The notes under the pieces are model-generated. The model saw nothing but the letters and a program-made list of their open reading frames with translations, ran no database searches and was not told where the DNA came from. Both the position numbers and the translations under genes were made by a program. A stretch of 64,000 nucleotides of DNA from Leptodontidium sp. MPI-SDFR-AT-0119 (lineage: Eukaryota > Ascomycota > Leotiomycetes > Helotiales > Leptodontidiaceae): the NCBI GenBank assembly GCA_020726505.1, contig JAHLEZ010000017.1, positions 558,001 through 622,000 on the forward strand. The letters run 5' to 3'. Positions 10,078-20,520 of this stretch are shown here, one piece after another (position 1 is the first letter of the stretch; each line of letters starts with the position of its first letter).

Positions 10078-11913
10078 TCATCTGATCTCAAACTTTTGCT
10101 CAAGTAAGTCTTGATTGTCCAACGCCTCGCCGTACATAATGCCATTGACGAAGCATTCCCCCACAAGTCGGTAGCAATCTCCATCCTCCCTTAGAAGAAA
10201 CGGCACTATGCCACCTTTCAAAATGCACACCAAGTCTCCAGGTTGGGTTCCAAACGGCACCTGGCCAAGATCACCTCTAGTAGTCGCACAAACACTTCTC
10301 CTAGACCCAAACGAAGCCATAGAGTTCGTAATCTCCTCCATTCTTACTCCGAGCGGCTTCGTCGACTCCAACTCCCGCTGAAGAGCTTTCAACTCCTCCG
10401 GATCCTCAGGCAAAGGCTGCAGCACATAGGTCTGGAATGTTTTGATGGCCCATTGGTGAACTTGATGAGCACGATCAATGTTGGCCCTCTCGCCTGTCAT
10501 GAGCAGGTCGCAGCACATTGTCCTTGCTAACTCCCTCTCTCGAGCGAGACCTTCTTCGTACTTGCAAGCGGATTTGGCAATTTCGAGACCATTCAGTAAT
10601 CTCCCGGCCATCCACACAGCTCGGTCTTGGTCCTCTTCCTTCGTCAACCAGGTGAGTGGCCCTGTTTGAGATCTGATTGCTGTTGGTACGAATTGGGCGA
10701 CTTCTGGAGCTATCACAGCGACGGTATCCACAATGTATCCTTCAACTGTGAGCACTTGATTGCCATCGGACACAGTTATCGGAGCTTTCGTTTCCCTTGA
10801 TGCACTGAAGTGATCTTTCCCATGAAGTGCGAGGCAGGCACCACCAAAATCCTCGTAAACTGCGACCCAAGATTGCGTCTTCTTCGACAAAGATCGAATC
10901 CCTGCGTTGGACAGACACAAGAGGTTCTGGTGAATTGTCAGGTTGTACAGAGCCAGCGTCTCCCACACTTTGAATGGCTCATTCTCAAGCGAGTAATCCA
11001 CTCGAATTCCCACATCTGCGGCATTCGATGCCAGATTCATAAGCGCAAAGACCTTGTCTACCTCCTTTGTCGCCTTGTAGCCACTTGTCTTAACGAGAAG
11101 CGGAATGAGGTCTATACCCTTCTCTTCCTTCAGATCTGCCATGGCGTTGACTGAAGTGATCCCAGGTGCCGATCCATCGTATTCCAAATTCCCAAGACAA
11201 CCACACTTCCGCACGCTCCTTGCGAGGTTCCTCACGATTTCCCAGTCAACACTCACCGAGCCACATGCAAGGATGGCTTTTCTTGCATTCACGACCTCCT
11301 GGATTATCCAGATTCTCTCAAAGTATGGCTTTGAAAATACCCGTGACAGTCGAATCCAGTCCACTGACTGGGTGTAGGGTAATCCATACCCTGGACATGG
11401 ATCGCCATCAGGCCCAGCGAGTTGGAAGTCTAAATCTACGAGGCCGTGTACGTTGAAGACTTCTTGAATCTGTTTGAGAAGGGCGAAAGCTGCGCCTTCA
11501 GTCGAGACGCCGTCGATTGTTATTTCTTCCCCCAGCCACATTATCACCAGTCCAGCATTCCGATAGATATCAGCCATCATATTAACTTGTGATGTACGTT
11601 CTTGGAAATTCTTCTGATTGATGCATATAGCGTCTATCCATATGATACGTGCTTGGCCATCATCACGCTGAAGATTTTTCAGAGCGGCATAAAGGTTCGA
11701 TGTGACGGGGTAGGACTCCTTGCTGATAATCACTTCAAATTCCAGGTCTTGACTACCCCATGTATAAGACAGTGCTTCATACTTTTGCGCTTGGGAGGCT
11801 AGCGTTACGACTTCAAGGTCGCATATGATCGCCGGCCCGGTCCCAGGCTGAATGTGAAGAAGTCGGATCTGGCCTTGCTCAAGATGTTCAAACATGGTGA
11901 GGCTTAACTGCAA
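10078..11913 (-). CDS. HET-domain (heterokaryon incompatibility) protein, 611 aa
   Basis: A single open exon. The HET domain spans about residues 44-200 with all three blocks visible: YEALSYTWGS, RIIWIDAICINQKNFQERTSQV and ADIYRNAGLVIMWLGEE, followed by FSKPYFERIWIIQEV. The downstream half (VDKVFALMNLASNAADVGIRVDYS and a C-terminal GDLVCILKGGIVPFLLRE ... YRLVGECFVNGIMYGEAL) is the standard extension of this large HET subclass. HET domains trigger regulated cell death after non-self recognition; the partner is unknown. An alternative start at the second Met (MFEHLEQGQ, residue 7) is equally good. It is convergent with the NLR/ankyrin relic, 127 bp away. Confidence 0.92.
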   Translation of the reverse strand: MQLSLTMFEHLEQGQIRLLHIQPGTGPAIICDLEVVTLASQAQKYEALSYTWGSQDLEFEVIISKESYPVTSNLYAALKNLQRDDGQARIIWIDAICINQKNFQERTSQVNMMADIYRNAGLVIMWLGEEITIDGVSTEGAAFALLKQIQEVFNVHGLVDLDFQLAGPDGDPCPGYGLPYTQSVDWIRLSRVFSKPYFERIWIIQEVVNARKAILACGSVSVDWEIVRNLARSVRKCGCLGNLEYDGSAPGITSVNAMADLKEEKGIDLIPLLVKTSGYKATKEVDKVFALMNLASNAADVGIRVDYSLENEPFKVWETLALYNLTIHQNLLCLSNAGIRSLSKKTQSWVAVYEDFGGACLALHGKDHFSASRETKAPITVSDGNQVLTVEGYIVDTVAVIAPEVAQFVPTAIRSQTGPLTWLTKEEDQDRAVWMAGRLLNGLEIAKSACKYEEGLARERELARTMCCDLLMTGERANIDRAHQVHQWAIKTFQTYVLQPLPEDPEELKALQRELESTKPLGVRMEEITNSMASFGSRRSVCATTRGDLGQVPFGTQPGDLVCILKGGIVPFLLREDGDCYRLVGECFVNGIMYGEALDNQDLLEQKFEIR

Positions 11914-12505
11914 ACTTGCAAAGTATAACTTAGTGTGATGGCCTCACTGTGTCGTATCTTGAATCGTGCACTTTGCAAGAGACGCGTCTTTGTCTTTGTG
12001 GAGTTCGGCGCTTAGGACCCAAGGGTCTCAACTAAATCTCCTAGAAGTTCACAAGGCTGAAGCTTCATGCAAGGCTACGAGGGAGTTGGGAGTCAACAGA
12101 CGACCTCCACTACTCAGCAGAGGTTTGCAGGGAAAACGTACTGCTATGAAAGCAAAGAACAGAAAATTCGTGGCTACTAAAGCATGTATTTTCGATGGCC
12201 CTTCAGAGCAAAGGACATCGGTGACCAACTGAATGGAGCCGGCTTACTTGATGAGAAGGTTAAGATGCCCCCTTAGGGTTGTGAAATACTTGGTGAAATG
12301 AAGTTGAAGATGAACCTGGGACTACAACAAGATATCCCAAACCAGCCTTCCATGGAGTTCGAGGCTTAGTCAGCTATGCTAGTCGTTGATTGGTCGCAGA
12401 AGCTTGTGTGGGGCCAGAACCATGTTTGACATGTTTGCATTCTCCTCGCAGTGATGAGAGGGGGCATGTCTCTTCAGCTACAACACAACTTCAAATACAG
12501 CAGAG
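11914..12505. other. Intergenic, divergent promoter region
   Basis: About 590 bp between the HET gene (minus) and the SR-type nuclear protein (plus). Only short frames occur. It must contain both promoters, but no distinctive site was recognised. Confidence 0.45.
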
Positions 12506-13629
12506 ATGGACGACACTAACAGAACTCACCGAGGAAGCGATCGCACACGAGATGAGAGATCCCGGTCACCTCGAAGACAACACTCACATTCGCATCGGGC
12601 ACGCTCCCCTCATCGACAGCATCACAAGCGCAAACACTCGCCAGATAAGGTTCCTAAAACCCTCCCATTCAACTCCAGAGAACTGAGGAAACGAGATTAC
12701 GATGCCTTCAAACCTATGTTTGCGACTTACCTCGACATTCAAAAGCAGAAGATCTTGGAGGATATGGACCATACTGAAGTGAGGGGTAGATGGAAGAGCT
12801 TTATGGGCAAATGGTAAAGAGTTCTTCTTCTCCGAGTTCGAAAGGAGAGTGGCGCATAGCTAACTTGTGTGAGGAATCGAGGAGAACTATCAGAAGGATG
12901 GTATGATCCTGCTACATTTCAGAAATCTATTGAATCAGCTGGCGAGTACGAGTCGAATCGACGCGAGGAACGATCGAAGCCCAAAGCAGCGCCAGTTCAA
13001 GTTGAGAGACCAATTTCTAGACCGTCTGCAAGAGAAATTGAGGAGGACAGCGACAGTGACGATTCGATTGGGCCAGCGCTACCAGGACAAGAAATTAAAT
13101 CGAGAGGGGGCAGGAAAGGGCCCAGTATACCCAACATGCAAGATTTGGAGCTCAAGAGAGGTATTATCCTAAAAGTATAGTCATGAGTTTTTGTCTAACA
13201 AAACTGGCAGAAATGGATGCCGAAGATGGCCTCGCCCGACGAGACGACATACGATTTGCTCGTAAGATAGACCGGAAAGAACAAAAAGCAGCTTTGGATG
13301 AACTTGTGCCCCGAGCGGAGGCTGGCACACGAGAGCGTCAGTTGGAGAAGAAGAAAGAAGTCAACGAAAAAATGAAGTCGTTCAGAGAAAAGTCCCCAGG
13401 TGCGGCTGAAGTTCCAGATACTGAGTTAATGGGTGGCGGGGATGGGATTGAGAGCTTCAAGCAGGAGAAGGAGAAGTTCGAGAGGAAAAAGAATGAGAGA
13501 GAGTTACGGAAGGAGGAGATGCTAAGAGCGAGAATGGCAGAGAGAGATGAAAGACTTCAAGAGTATCGGGCAAAGGAAGAGGGAACAATGGCCATGTTAA
13601 AGGCACTCGCGAAGCAGAATTTTGGATGA
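12506..13629 (+). CDS. Arg/Ser-rich putative nuclear protein (SCI1-like architecture)
   Basis: Exons 12506..12813, 12874..13160 and 13211..13629 give 337 residues with clean junctions (GKW-NRGELSEGWY and LKRE-MDAEDGL). The N-terminus is an RS/His-rich tract (SRSPRRQHSHSHRARSPHRQHHKRKH), followed by LPFNSRELRKRDYDAFKPMFATYL, then an acidic DSDSDDSIGPALPGQE motif. The C-terminal third is a long highly charged helix (RFARKIDRKEQKAALDELVPRAEAGTRERQLEKKK) that looks like a coiled coil. The RS tail plus a short folded module resembles SCI1/splicing-associated nuclear proteins. I infer a nuclear, possibly spliceosome-linked role but do not recognise a characterised orthologue. Confidence 0.75.
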
Positions 13630-14145
13630 TGTCTTTCGACGGTCAGAGACGTTTTTACAGATATCCGATAGAGTGGGCATCTCAATGCCACTGGTGCATA
13701 GTTCTAAAGATCGGGTAGCTTTTTCCCAAAATATCAAGTATGCTTGAACAGGTACCAGAAGCAAACTCGCATGCGGCATTCAGCTGTCGTGAAATCGCCT
13801 TGCCTATTTCTTACATGGCTTTCATATATCATGCATTGTAATTATTTTGTACCCCCCTCTTGCCCCCTGTCGTCAGCCTCGCTCGTAGCCTTGCATGAAA
13901 CCGCACGCTAAGTTCAATGAAAGCAACCTTCATTATCATCACTCATGTCCAACACATCGAATTCAACAATTGACGGAAGGAAAACTGGGCGAAATTCCCC
14001 GGATTCCACGGCTCCGGCTCCAAGCTTGGTTCTGCAGGCCATTTCACGAAACAATTGATGCTGTAGCAAGTGGATCGGAACCTTTGCGTTGAGCGAGTGC
14101 CAGCTTGGGCTTGAATGCATTAGGATACTCAAAGCAAGCGGCACT
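13630..14145. other. Intergenic, no supported gene
   Basis: About 515 bp between two plus-strand genes. Nothing beyond 3' flank and promoter is evident. Confidence 0.45.
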
Positions 14146-15480
14146 ATGGAGAAATTATGTCGAAGGGCACTTTGGGGTAGCTTGAGAGCCGATGGATTAA
14201 TATTACGACATTATTTTGGAGGCTACAAGTGCCGGAAGGGTCTCAGCACGACTGTATCTTTAGGAGCTGCGAAACCAAAACCCCCGAAGAGAACACCAAA
14301 GCCCGACAATTCACAAAAGCCCTCAGCCGCTACCACGAGGGCCAAACAGCATGATTACAAGTCAGTCGGATCTTGCGCAATAGATCTATCGAATAGCTAA
14401 TCCTTCAACAGACCACGCACTCCCAGAGCCAGAGCTCCAAAGCCAGGTGCGACCAGCTCAGCCTCTGAGGCTAAATCGAACCCTTTCCGACACCGAATAA
14501 TACCTATCTTTTTTGGAAGCATAGCACTGGTCTGCTTTTCAGGTGGAATGTCATATATCTATATTATGTTCAATCAGGACCAAAAAGGGCATAGCAAAAC
14601 AACACCAGCCGTACAAGAAGATGTCTCAAAGAGGTACGACCAAATCGCAACTACCTTCGATGATACAGTAGAATCCACCGAGTCAATGATGGGTATCTCT
14701 TCACTGCGGCGTAAATTGGCCTCCCAAGCCGTAGGGGATGTTCTCGAAGTCTCAATTGGGACAGGTCGGAATCTCGAGTTCTACTCATGGGATTTCAAAG
14801 GATATCAAGGTGTTGGAAAGGTCGATGAGCGGGGATATATCAAAAAAGGGAAAGTCAGAAGTTTTACGGCTGTGGATAAAAGTGCAGATATGTTGGAGAT
14901 TGCGCATGAGAAGTTTGGGAAGATGTTCCCTGGCATTTTGGGCGTGAGGTGGATTATTGCTGATGCGGCAGAGAAAGGGGCAATTCCTGGACCGCCGAGG
15001 AGTTCGAATGAGAGGAGTGGCAACCTGGGGAAGAAGTATGATACCGTGGTGCAGACTATGGGGTTATGCTCTGTTAGTGATCCGGTTGCGTTGTTGAGGA
15101 ATCTAGGGGAGTGTGTGAAAGAGGATGAGGGGAGGATATTGCTCTTGGAGCACGGGAGAGGGAAGTGGGAATGGCTGAATAAATACTTGGATAGGTCAGC
15201 AGAGGGCCATGCCAAGTTGTATGGCTGTTGGTGGAACAGAGATATGAGAAGCATTGTTGAGGAGAGTGGATTGGAGGTTGTGAAGATTGAAACGCCGAAG
15301 TGGTGGCATGGTGGAACTACTTGGTGGATCGAATTGAAGAAGCCAAAGGCTCAGGCTAACGTTTTAGTCGATCTGACGAAGGAGGGTGTTAAGCCAGCTC
15401 TGCCTGGAGTCGACGCAGAGAAGAAGGAAGAGCCACTTCCTATGACAATGACAACCGAGACGCAGAAGGGGTGGTGGTAG
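14146..15480 (+). CDS. OMS1: Mitochondrial membrane-anchored methyltransferase, Oms1-like
   Basis: Exons 14146..14360 and 14412..15480 give 427 residues; the 51-nt intron joins KQHDYK to PRTPRARAPK. The first 35 residues are Arg/Lys-rich without acids (MEKLCRRALWGSLRADG), a probable mitochondrial presequence. A transmembrane segment follows at about residues 110-135 (IIPIFFGSIALVCFSGGMSYIYIM). The class I SAM-methyltransferase fold has motif I VLEVSIGTGRNLEFY, the acidic AVDKSADMLEIA block, YDTVVQTMGLCSVSDPVALL and RILLLEHGRG. This matches yeast Oms1, an inner-membrane methyltransferase-like protein first found as an oxa1 suppressor. The ATG at 14146 is the first in-frame ATG. Confidence 0.85.
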
Positions 15481-16868
15481 CTTTCTCCCAACGGACATGA
15501 AGAATATTATGGGGTTTAAGATGTGGTTACAAAAGTGCTTTGGTTATACCGCACATCTAGTTAACTACAACACGTCTCCCTGCCTAGATTATCTCCGTGT
15601 CTTTTGGTCTACTTTGTAAGGGACTTGGGAAGTTAGGATTTCTTGCCCTTGGACATAGACTCTTTTTCTGTTCACATCGGATCTGGGTCAGATCCTTGCT
15701 TGGAAATCCTTCTGTTCTTCACAGACAAGCAATTTTTAATTGGATCAGTAGAGATGGGCAGTGACCCCTCCATAGGAAACAATAACCTCTCAACCACCAG
15801 ATTTCGGTCGAGGCTGTCGGCTGCATGAAACCACAGCAAAAGCAAGCATCGTCCGTCACCGACTTCACAAGCAGACAGAAGAGTCGAGAACTTGACCTTC
15901 AATTCCAGTGTAAATAAACTTCTGTTATTTATTATGATCTTATGCTTTACTATGTACGTCTGTAGGCTTTGTTTTGCTTCTCCCATAGCGAGCACCGCTC
16001 TAGGTGTTACCTTTTTTGACTGAACTTGAGGTCTGTCATGAAATAAGAATATCTAAAAAGATTGACCCTCGATTGATCGGAATCATTTCCGCTATGAGTC
16101 ATGAAAGATATCACATTTCACATTATTTCTTTAGGAAGCAAACAATGTTGAGGCACAAATCCCCTCGTTTCTCATGGCATGCCGCTTTACATGCCCCCAA
16201 GCGAGGCGGAAAAGGGGTTTATGTATGATCGCTAAAAATTGGCAGGTCACCATCGCGCCCCCAAGTTCAAATTTCCCATATGATACGAGATCTTCAAGGC
16301 CTGTGACCCGGCGCTCAAGCCACTATCAGAGTCCAAGGCGGGGCCATGCAGCGTGGAATTATTTCCGTGTTCAGGGTCTTTTGCGCTGGTTTTCAGTGTT
16401 CCTTCGCTGTTTAGAGTCCAGATACACTATCCCCTTGACTGCCGGAGGCCCTGTAAAGCTCCCTGTAACGAGCCCCTAAGAAGCGAGAAATAGTGTATGG
16501 TTCGGGCTACAGTACGCTATTCAATCACCAACCACTACGCTATACCTTTTAGGGTTAGCGGCACGTGAGCTGTAGAAGGGTGCTTATGGCAGTCAAGGGA
16601 TAACTTCAGGGCTTGGACGCTGAATTTTCAGCGTCGTGTCTAGGTGGCATGGTAAAAGCGTATCCGTGGGAATGACGTCCATGTTGCCTGGAGTGTCTAA
16701 ATGTTTATAAATGTCACACACATCCCATCGTCCGAGCTCGAATATACGTCTCCCAGTTACGAATTCTTGCTCCCTTTCCCGTTCCCATTTGCTTCAATTC
16801 TGGCCGATTTGGGTTGTTTACAAGTTTACCGAGATCAGTACTAGGTACTCACTGGACCACGCTACAAC
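15481..16868. other. Intergenic, 1.4 kb without a supported gene
   Basis: Between the Oms1-like and DUF3820-like genes. Frames are short and conflicting on both strands. No tRNA-like box B sequence, tandem repeat or transposon end was recognised. Confidence 0.45.
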
Positions 16869-17753
16869 ATGCCTCCTACAACTCCTACGAAGAAGGGTAA
16901 TGCCAGCCTTACTCCATACAGCAGACCGTCAGATAAAAATGCCACACCTGTCAAAAGCACTTCCATCCCATCCTCACCAGCAGAGAAGGCCACCACCCCT
17001 ACTTCAAGCCTTTTTCCTGCATCCTCACGGGAAGAAAAGACCAATAGAAGCCCTTCTTTTCTACCTTCCATTGAAACCCCCGATGTCTCCCCTCGCAAGC
17101 CACCCAAGCAGTACGTCTTCGACTTCGGCAAATACAATGGGAGAGCCTTATCCCAGGTCCCTGGGAGCTACATCACATGGCTGAAGACTAAGATTCGGGG
17201 TGGGTCGTTTTCACAAGAACGCTACAACGGCCTGAGAGCTTCATTAGCAGATGATGGTGGTGATGATGATGGTGACTTGGAATCCGATCTCATCTCAGGG
17301 CCACTATTGGCAAACTGTAAGTTTCTCAATCTTCCAAAAACATGTTTTGGGACAATAGTTTTCCAACACACTGCTATTCGCGACTTCAGCCCAAAGCAAT
17401 TACTAATATCTTTTGCATCAGGGACACCTCCAGCTCTGGGACTCGCGTCCTCCATATTCCACGAGGACGTAACTTGCAGCCCTCTCTGGATCTCCGAGAA
17501 TGATGCTGGACACTACTTCAAGCTTAGCAGCCAGTATCTTGGGAGTCTTCCGAAAGTAGCTGGCGGCCATGGTGGACTTATCGGCAACGCCAAAGCTCGG
17601 TATTACTTGTTTCACGTCTATGAATTTGTCAAAACCCATGCTTCGAAGGCGGTGGCTGATAGAGCTCTTGAGAGGTTCTTGCAGAAGAACGAGGGTAGGG
17701 TACAGGAGATATATGGAATGTTAGGCCTTGGGGCTGGTGAATGTTGTTGGTGA
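16869..17753 (+). CDS. Protein with DUF3820/ExoX C-terminal-like module
   Basis: Exons 16869..17316 and 17422..17753 give 259 residues when spliced. The intron (17317..17421, 105 nt) has donor GTAAGT, branch TACTAAT and acceptor CATCAG. It is a multiple of three without an in-frame stop, so an unspliced message would add 35 residues. The N-terminal 80 residues are Thr/Ser/Pro-rich and disordered. Residues about 82-115 carry YVFDFGKYNGRALSQVPGSYITWLKTKI, the short module found in DUF3820 proteins and the ExoX C-terminus. The C-terminal region (LWISENDAGHYFKL ... YYLFHVYEFVKTHAS) is not recognised. The function is unknown. Confidence 0.75.
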   Translation: MPPTTPTKKGNASLTPYSRPSDKNATPVKSTSIPSSPAEKATTPTSSLFPASSREEKTNRSPSFLPSIETPDVSPRKPPKQYVFDFGKYNGRALSQVPGSYITWLKTKIRGGSFSQERYNGLRASLADDGGDDDGDLESDLISGPLLANCKFLNLPKTCFGTIVFQHTAIRDFSPKQLLISFASGTPPALGLASSIFHEDVTCSPLWISENDAGHYFKLSSQYLGSLPKVAGGHGGLIGNAKARYYLFHVYEFVKTHASKAVADRALERFLQKNEGRVQEIYGMLGLGAGECCW

Positions 17754-18353
17754 TACTGAGGAAAATGAATGCGTTATGATATTGGTTTAGGTTTTCGGTT
17801 TTTTTTGGCTTGGGAGTATGTTTTTGTGGCAATGGTGCTCAAGGGCTGGAACTCTACTTTGTTGAAGGTATATCATTTCCGGGACAATGGCTATTCTTGG
17901 GGCAGTGGCAAAATTTTTACGGTCCTCTTTGTATTCTGAGGGGTCATATTTATTTGATGTCTTTCGGAAAATAATCTCGTTGCAGTGAAAAGCTCCAAAT
18001 CTTTAAATGATTTACATCTCGCTTCGCGGAGAGAAAAGCTTTGTCGTGCCATGGGTAGATTTGGCATTGTCTGGCTCAACACACATTACACACAAAGGAA
18101 CAAGATATCCGTTTTATAATCAATACTGTACGAGAAAAGGTATGTTGTCTAAGAATATTTCGTTGATCTCACAGTGCTACTATATGCAGCCCCAGCCTAG
18201 ATGATAATTTCTTTCATGCTATGCTGTATCCGATCAGTCAATTGCATCTCCGCGTTTGTTTGTGGGTCCTGCCATAATATGTGGAAGAACAAGACCTAAC
18301 ATTCCTGAAATCTATTTGACCATTGCTTTAGAATGGCACCTCATCTGGACTTA
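17754..18353. other. Intergenic, convergent 3' flanks
   Basis: 600 bp between convergent genes, AT-rich. No gene is supported. Confidence 0.45.
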
Positions 18354-19676
18354 CTATAATTTACTCCCCTTCTTTAGCTCTTCTTCCAATATCAAACCAG
18401 GCCGCCCTCCTCGGCTGCCGTCCATGGTAACAACATTCTCAACACTTTCCAATGGCCAAGCCCACTTCTTTTTGAACTCTTCCGGACACTTGCCCTCAAC
18501 ACAATCAACAATACGATCTCCAATAACCGGCAAAAACTTGTAACCATGCCCACTTCCTCCCGTGGCCAAAAATAGTCCCTCATACTCCGGATGGTACGTG
18601 ATAATGAAGTCCCCATTGGGAGTATCCGTGTACCAGCAAATCTTGCTTTTGGTAAATGGCCGCTCAGCAAGCGACGGGATCATTTCCCTTAAGGCTATGC
18701 GGCAGTCTTTCTCGCCCTCATTTGGGACCCAGAGATTTGGGTCGTCATGAGTAGTTTTGGGAAGAGAAATGGTGATATTCTGGGATGGATCGTCGGGGGA
18801 TGGTATTGTGACAGGATTCGAGAGACCGTAAGCATGTCGTGCTACTTTGAGGACTCCATTGGAGGGAGGAATGATGAACATTCCGGTGCTCATATTGAGG
18901 AGAACCGGACATTTTGAGAGCTTTTCTTGCTCCTCTGGGGTAATGTCCAGGTAACACAACACTTGCCCTGTGGCCTGAGCCCTTCCTCGAATATCCACAA
19001 GTTTTCCAGACCAGGCTCCTGTGGCTACAATAACCAAATCCGCGCTCTCGACTTTCCCGGATGTCAATTTGGCGCCTGTGACTTTCTTACCATCTTTGAC
19101 AAGAGATGTAACTTCGCCTTGTTTGAACTCTACCCTTCCAGTGGCCTCAACCTTCTTCCTCAACCAGAGCATACCAGCCTCAGCATCCGCCCACCCACTT
19201 CTTCGGTTGATATAACCCCAGTCTCCACTTCCTCCCCCTGCCCCAACAGCCACTTCAATCTCAGCTCTGAGTTTGAATTCCTGGACCGCACTCTCGTCTC
19301 CAAGATCTTTTGCTATCCTAGTCACATTTTCCAAGCTGCCTCTCACGTATTCTTCACCTTGCTCGCCCTTGTTCGCCACTAGTACCAACCCACTTTCTGT
19401 GTATCTGCCCTCTCCTCCCAAATCATTCGGTCCCTGCTGGCGCCAGATCTGTTGCGCGGCCTCGGCTAGAGCTGCGTAGGCAGTATCGTGGTAGTCTGCG
19501 CGAATAATGCGAGAGGAGTCGATAGAGGAGCCGTCAGGAGAAGGGAAGGTCGAACGATCGAGGAGAGTGATGCTTGTGTCGGTAAAAGAGGGTCGGAGTG
19601 CGAGGGCGTATGCCGTTGAAAGTCCAAAGACACCATGCCCTAGAATCAGGATAGATTTGGGATGAGAAGTAGCCAT
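18354..19676 (-). CDS. Fructosyl amino acid oxidase (amadoriase)-like flavoenzyme, peroxisomal
   Basis: An intronless 440-residue DAO-family flavoprotein. The N-terminus has the Rossmann motif ILGHGVFGLSTAYAL followed by SRIIRADYHDTAYAALA, then SADLVIVATGAWSGKLV. The block KSKICWYTDTPNGDFIITYHP contains the Cys that covalently holds FAD in the sarcosine oxidase/amadoriase group, and GLFLATGGSGHGYKFLPVIG closes the flavin site. The last three residues are SKL, a canonical PTS1 signal, so the enzyme should act in peroxisomes where catalase removes its H2O2. The expected reaction is oxidative release of amino acids from Amadori products. L-pipecolate or saccharopine oxidase activity is an alternative, since these share the fold and the PTS1. 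Confidence 0.88.
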   Translation of the reverse strand: MATSHPKSILILGHGVFGLSTAYALALRPSFTDTSITLLDRSTFPSPDGSSIDSSRIIRADYHDTAYAALAEAAQQIWRQQGPNDLGGEGRYTESGLVLVANKGEQGEEYVRGSLENVTRIAKDLGDESAVQEFKLRAEIEVAVGAGGGSGDWGYINRRSGWADAEAGMLWLRKKVEATGRVEFKQGEVTSLVKDGKKVTGAKLTSGKVESADLVIVATGAWSGKLVDIRGRAQATGQVLCYLDITPEEQEKLSKCPVLLNMSTGMFIIPPSNGVLKVARHAYGLSNPVTIPSPDDPSQNITISLPKTTHDDPNLWVPNEGEKDCRIALREMIPSLAERPFTKSKICWYTDTPNGDFIITYHPEYEGLFLATGGSGHGYKFLPVIGDRIVDCVEGKCPEEFKKKWAWPLESVENVVTMDGSRGGRPGLILEEELKKGSKL

Positions 19677-20304
19677 CGTATAGAGAATCTGTCAATTGCA
19701 GTCAAGGTGAGAGGATTGTGCTTGCACCCAGGCCAGAAGAGAAATGGAGACGGCGGACGATATATACACAGAGAACAGAGGAGACAGTATCTGCAGAGGT
19801 TATGGAGGCAGATGGAAAGAGATTTGGGAGATATGACTCAATTGGAGATATACGAAGAAAATGGACTGATACTGATGGCGAAATTCTTACCGTGCATGGT
19901 GGATTGAAAGGTGGGGTAGAGTTGACATTCCGTTTGTGAAATAGCAGATGTCAAGCAGCGAGCCAAAAGGCGTCTTGGAAGTCTTGGCGTCGGATGTCAA
20001 GAATCTCGGCCCGGAGCCGAATCACAACAACATCCCGGCGGGTATCGCTTCCTATCCGTCACACGAGGCGATATAATTTCATGACCGGTGAACCGACTTG
20101 AGATCGTAAATTATGCACTTTGACCGTTGAAGTTAACACTTGCTTAAACTACTCGAGTGGGTTCTTCTCCTTAAAGTAATTGTGCTATAATAATTTCAAG
20201 ACTTTAAACAGAACTTTACCATCTGATCCCTAACTCTATGTAAGAGTAAAGAGCCTTGATATTCAAACGACTTTTGATTCGAATTAGATTAAAGATAAGC
20301 TACT
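19677..20304. other. Promoter of the amadoriase gene, then AT-rich decayed DNA
   Basis: The first ~250 bp are upstream of the amadoriase start. From about 20090 the sequence becomes AT-rich and has no coding potential, which suggests RIP-like decay running into the degenerate element that follows. The similarity of 20240-20305 to the end of the element's coding frame (22765-22817) is weak but visible. Confidence 0.4.
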
Positions 20305-20444
20305 GTCAAAGATACTGACTTTATTAGAAAATCTTAAGAACTAAACTTTATCACCAAAAAGAATAACACCACTCGAGCTAAGTGTTAAAGCGAAAGGACT
20401 CCACGGGAGTAGAAGCAAATGTTACATGAGATAGTAGAAGAAGT
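20305..20444 (+). repeat. Direct repeat, left copy (~140 bp)
   Basis: It aligns by eye with 22817..22957 in the same orientation. Shared anchors include AAAGATACT, TTGGAAAATCTT / TTAGAAAATCTT, CGAAAAGAAT / CAAAAAGAAT, ACCACTCGAGC, GGACTCC-CGG, AGCAAATGTT and TTAGAAGAAGT / GTAGAAGAAGT. The left copy is more AT-rich, with several C-to-T/G-to-A differences consistent with RIP. Confidence 0.7.
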
Positions 20445-20520
20445 GGGCCCAAGCTAACTTTACATACCAGATACCAATCTTTGAAGTAGAGGATGTTTAG
20501 TTGGCAACCAACGGCTAGCA

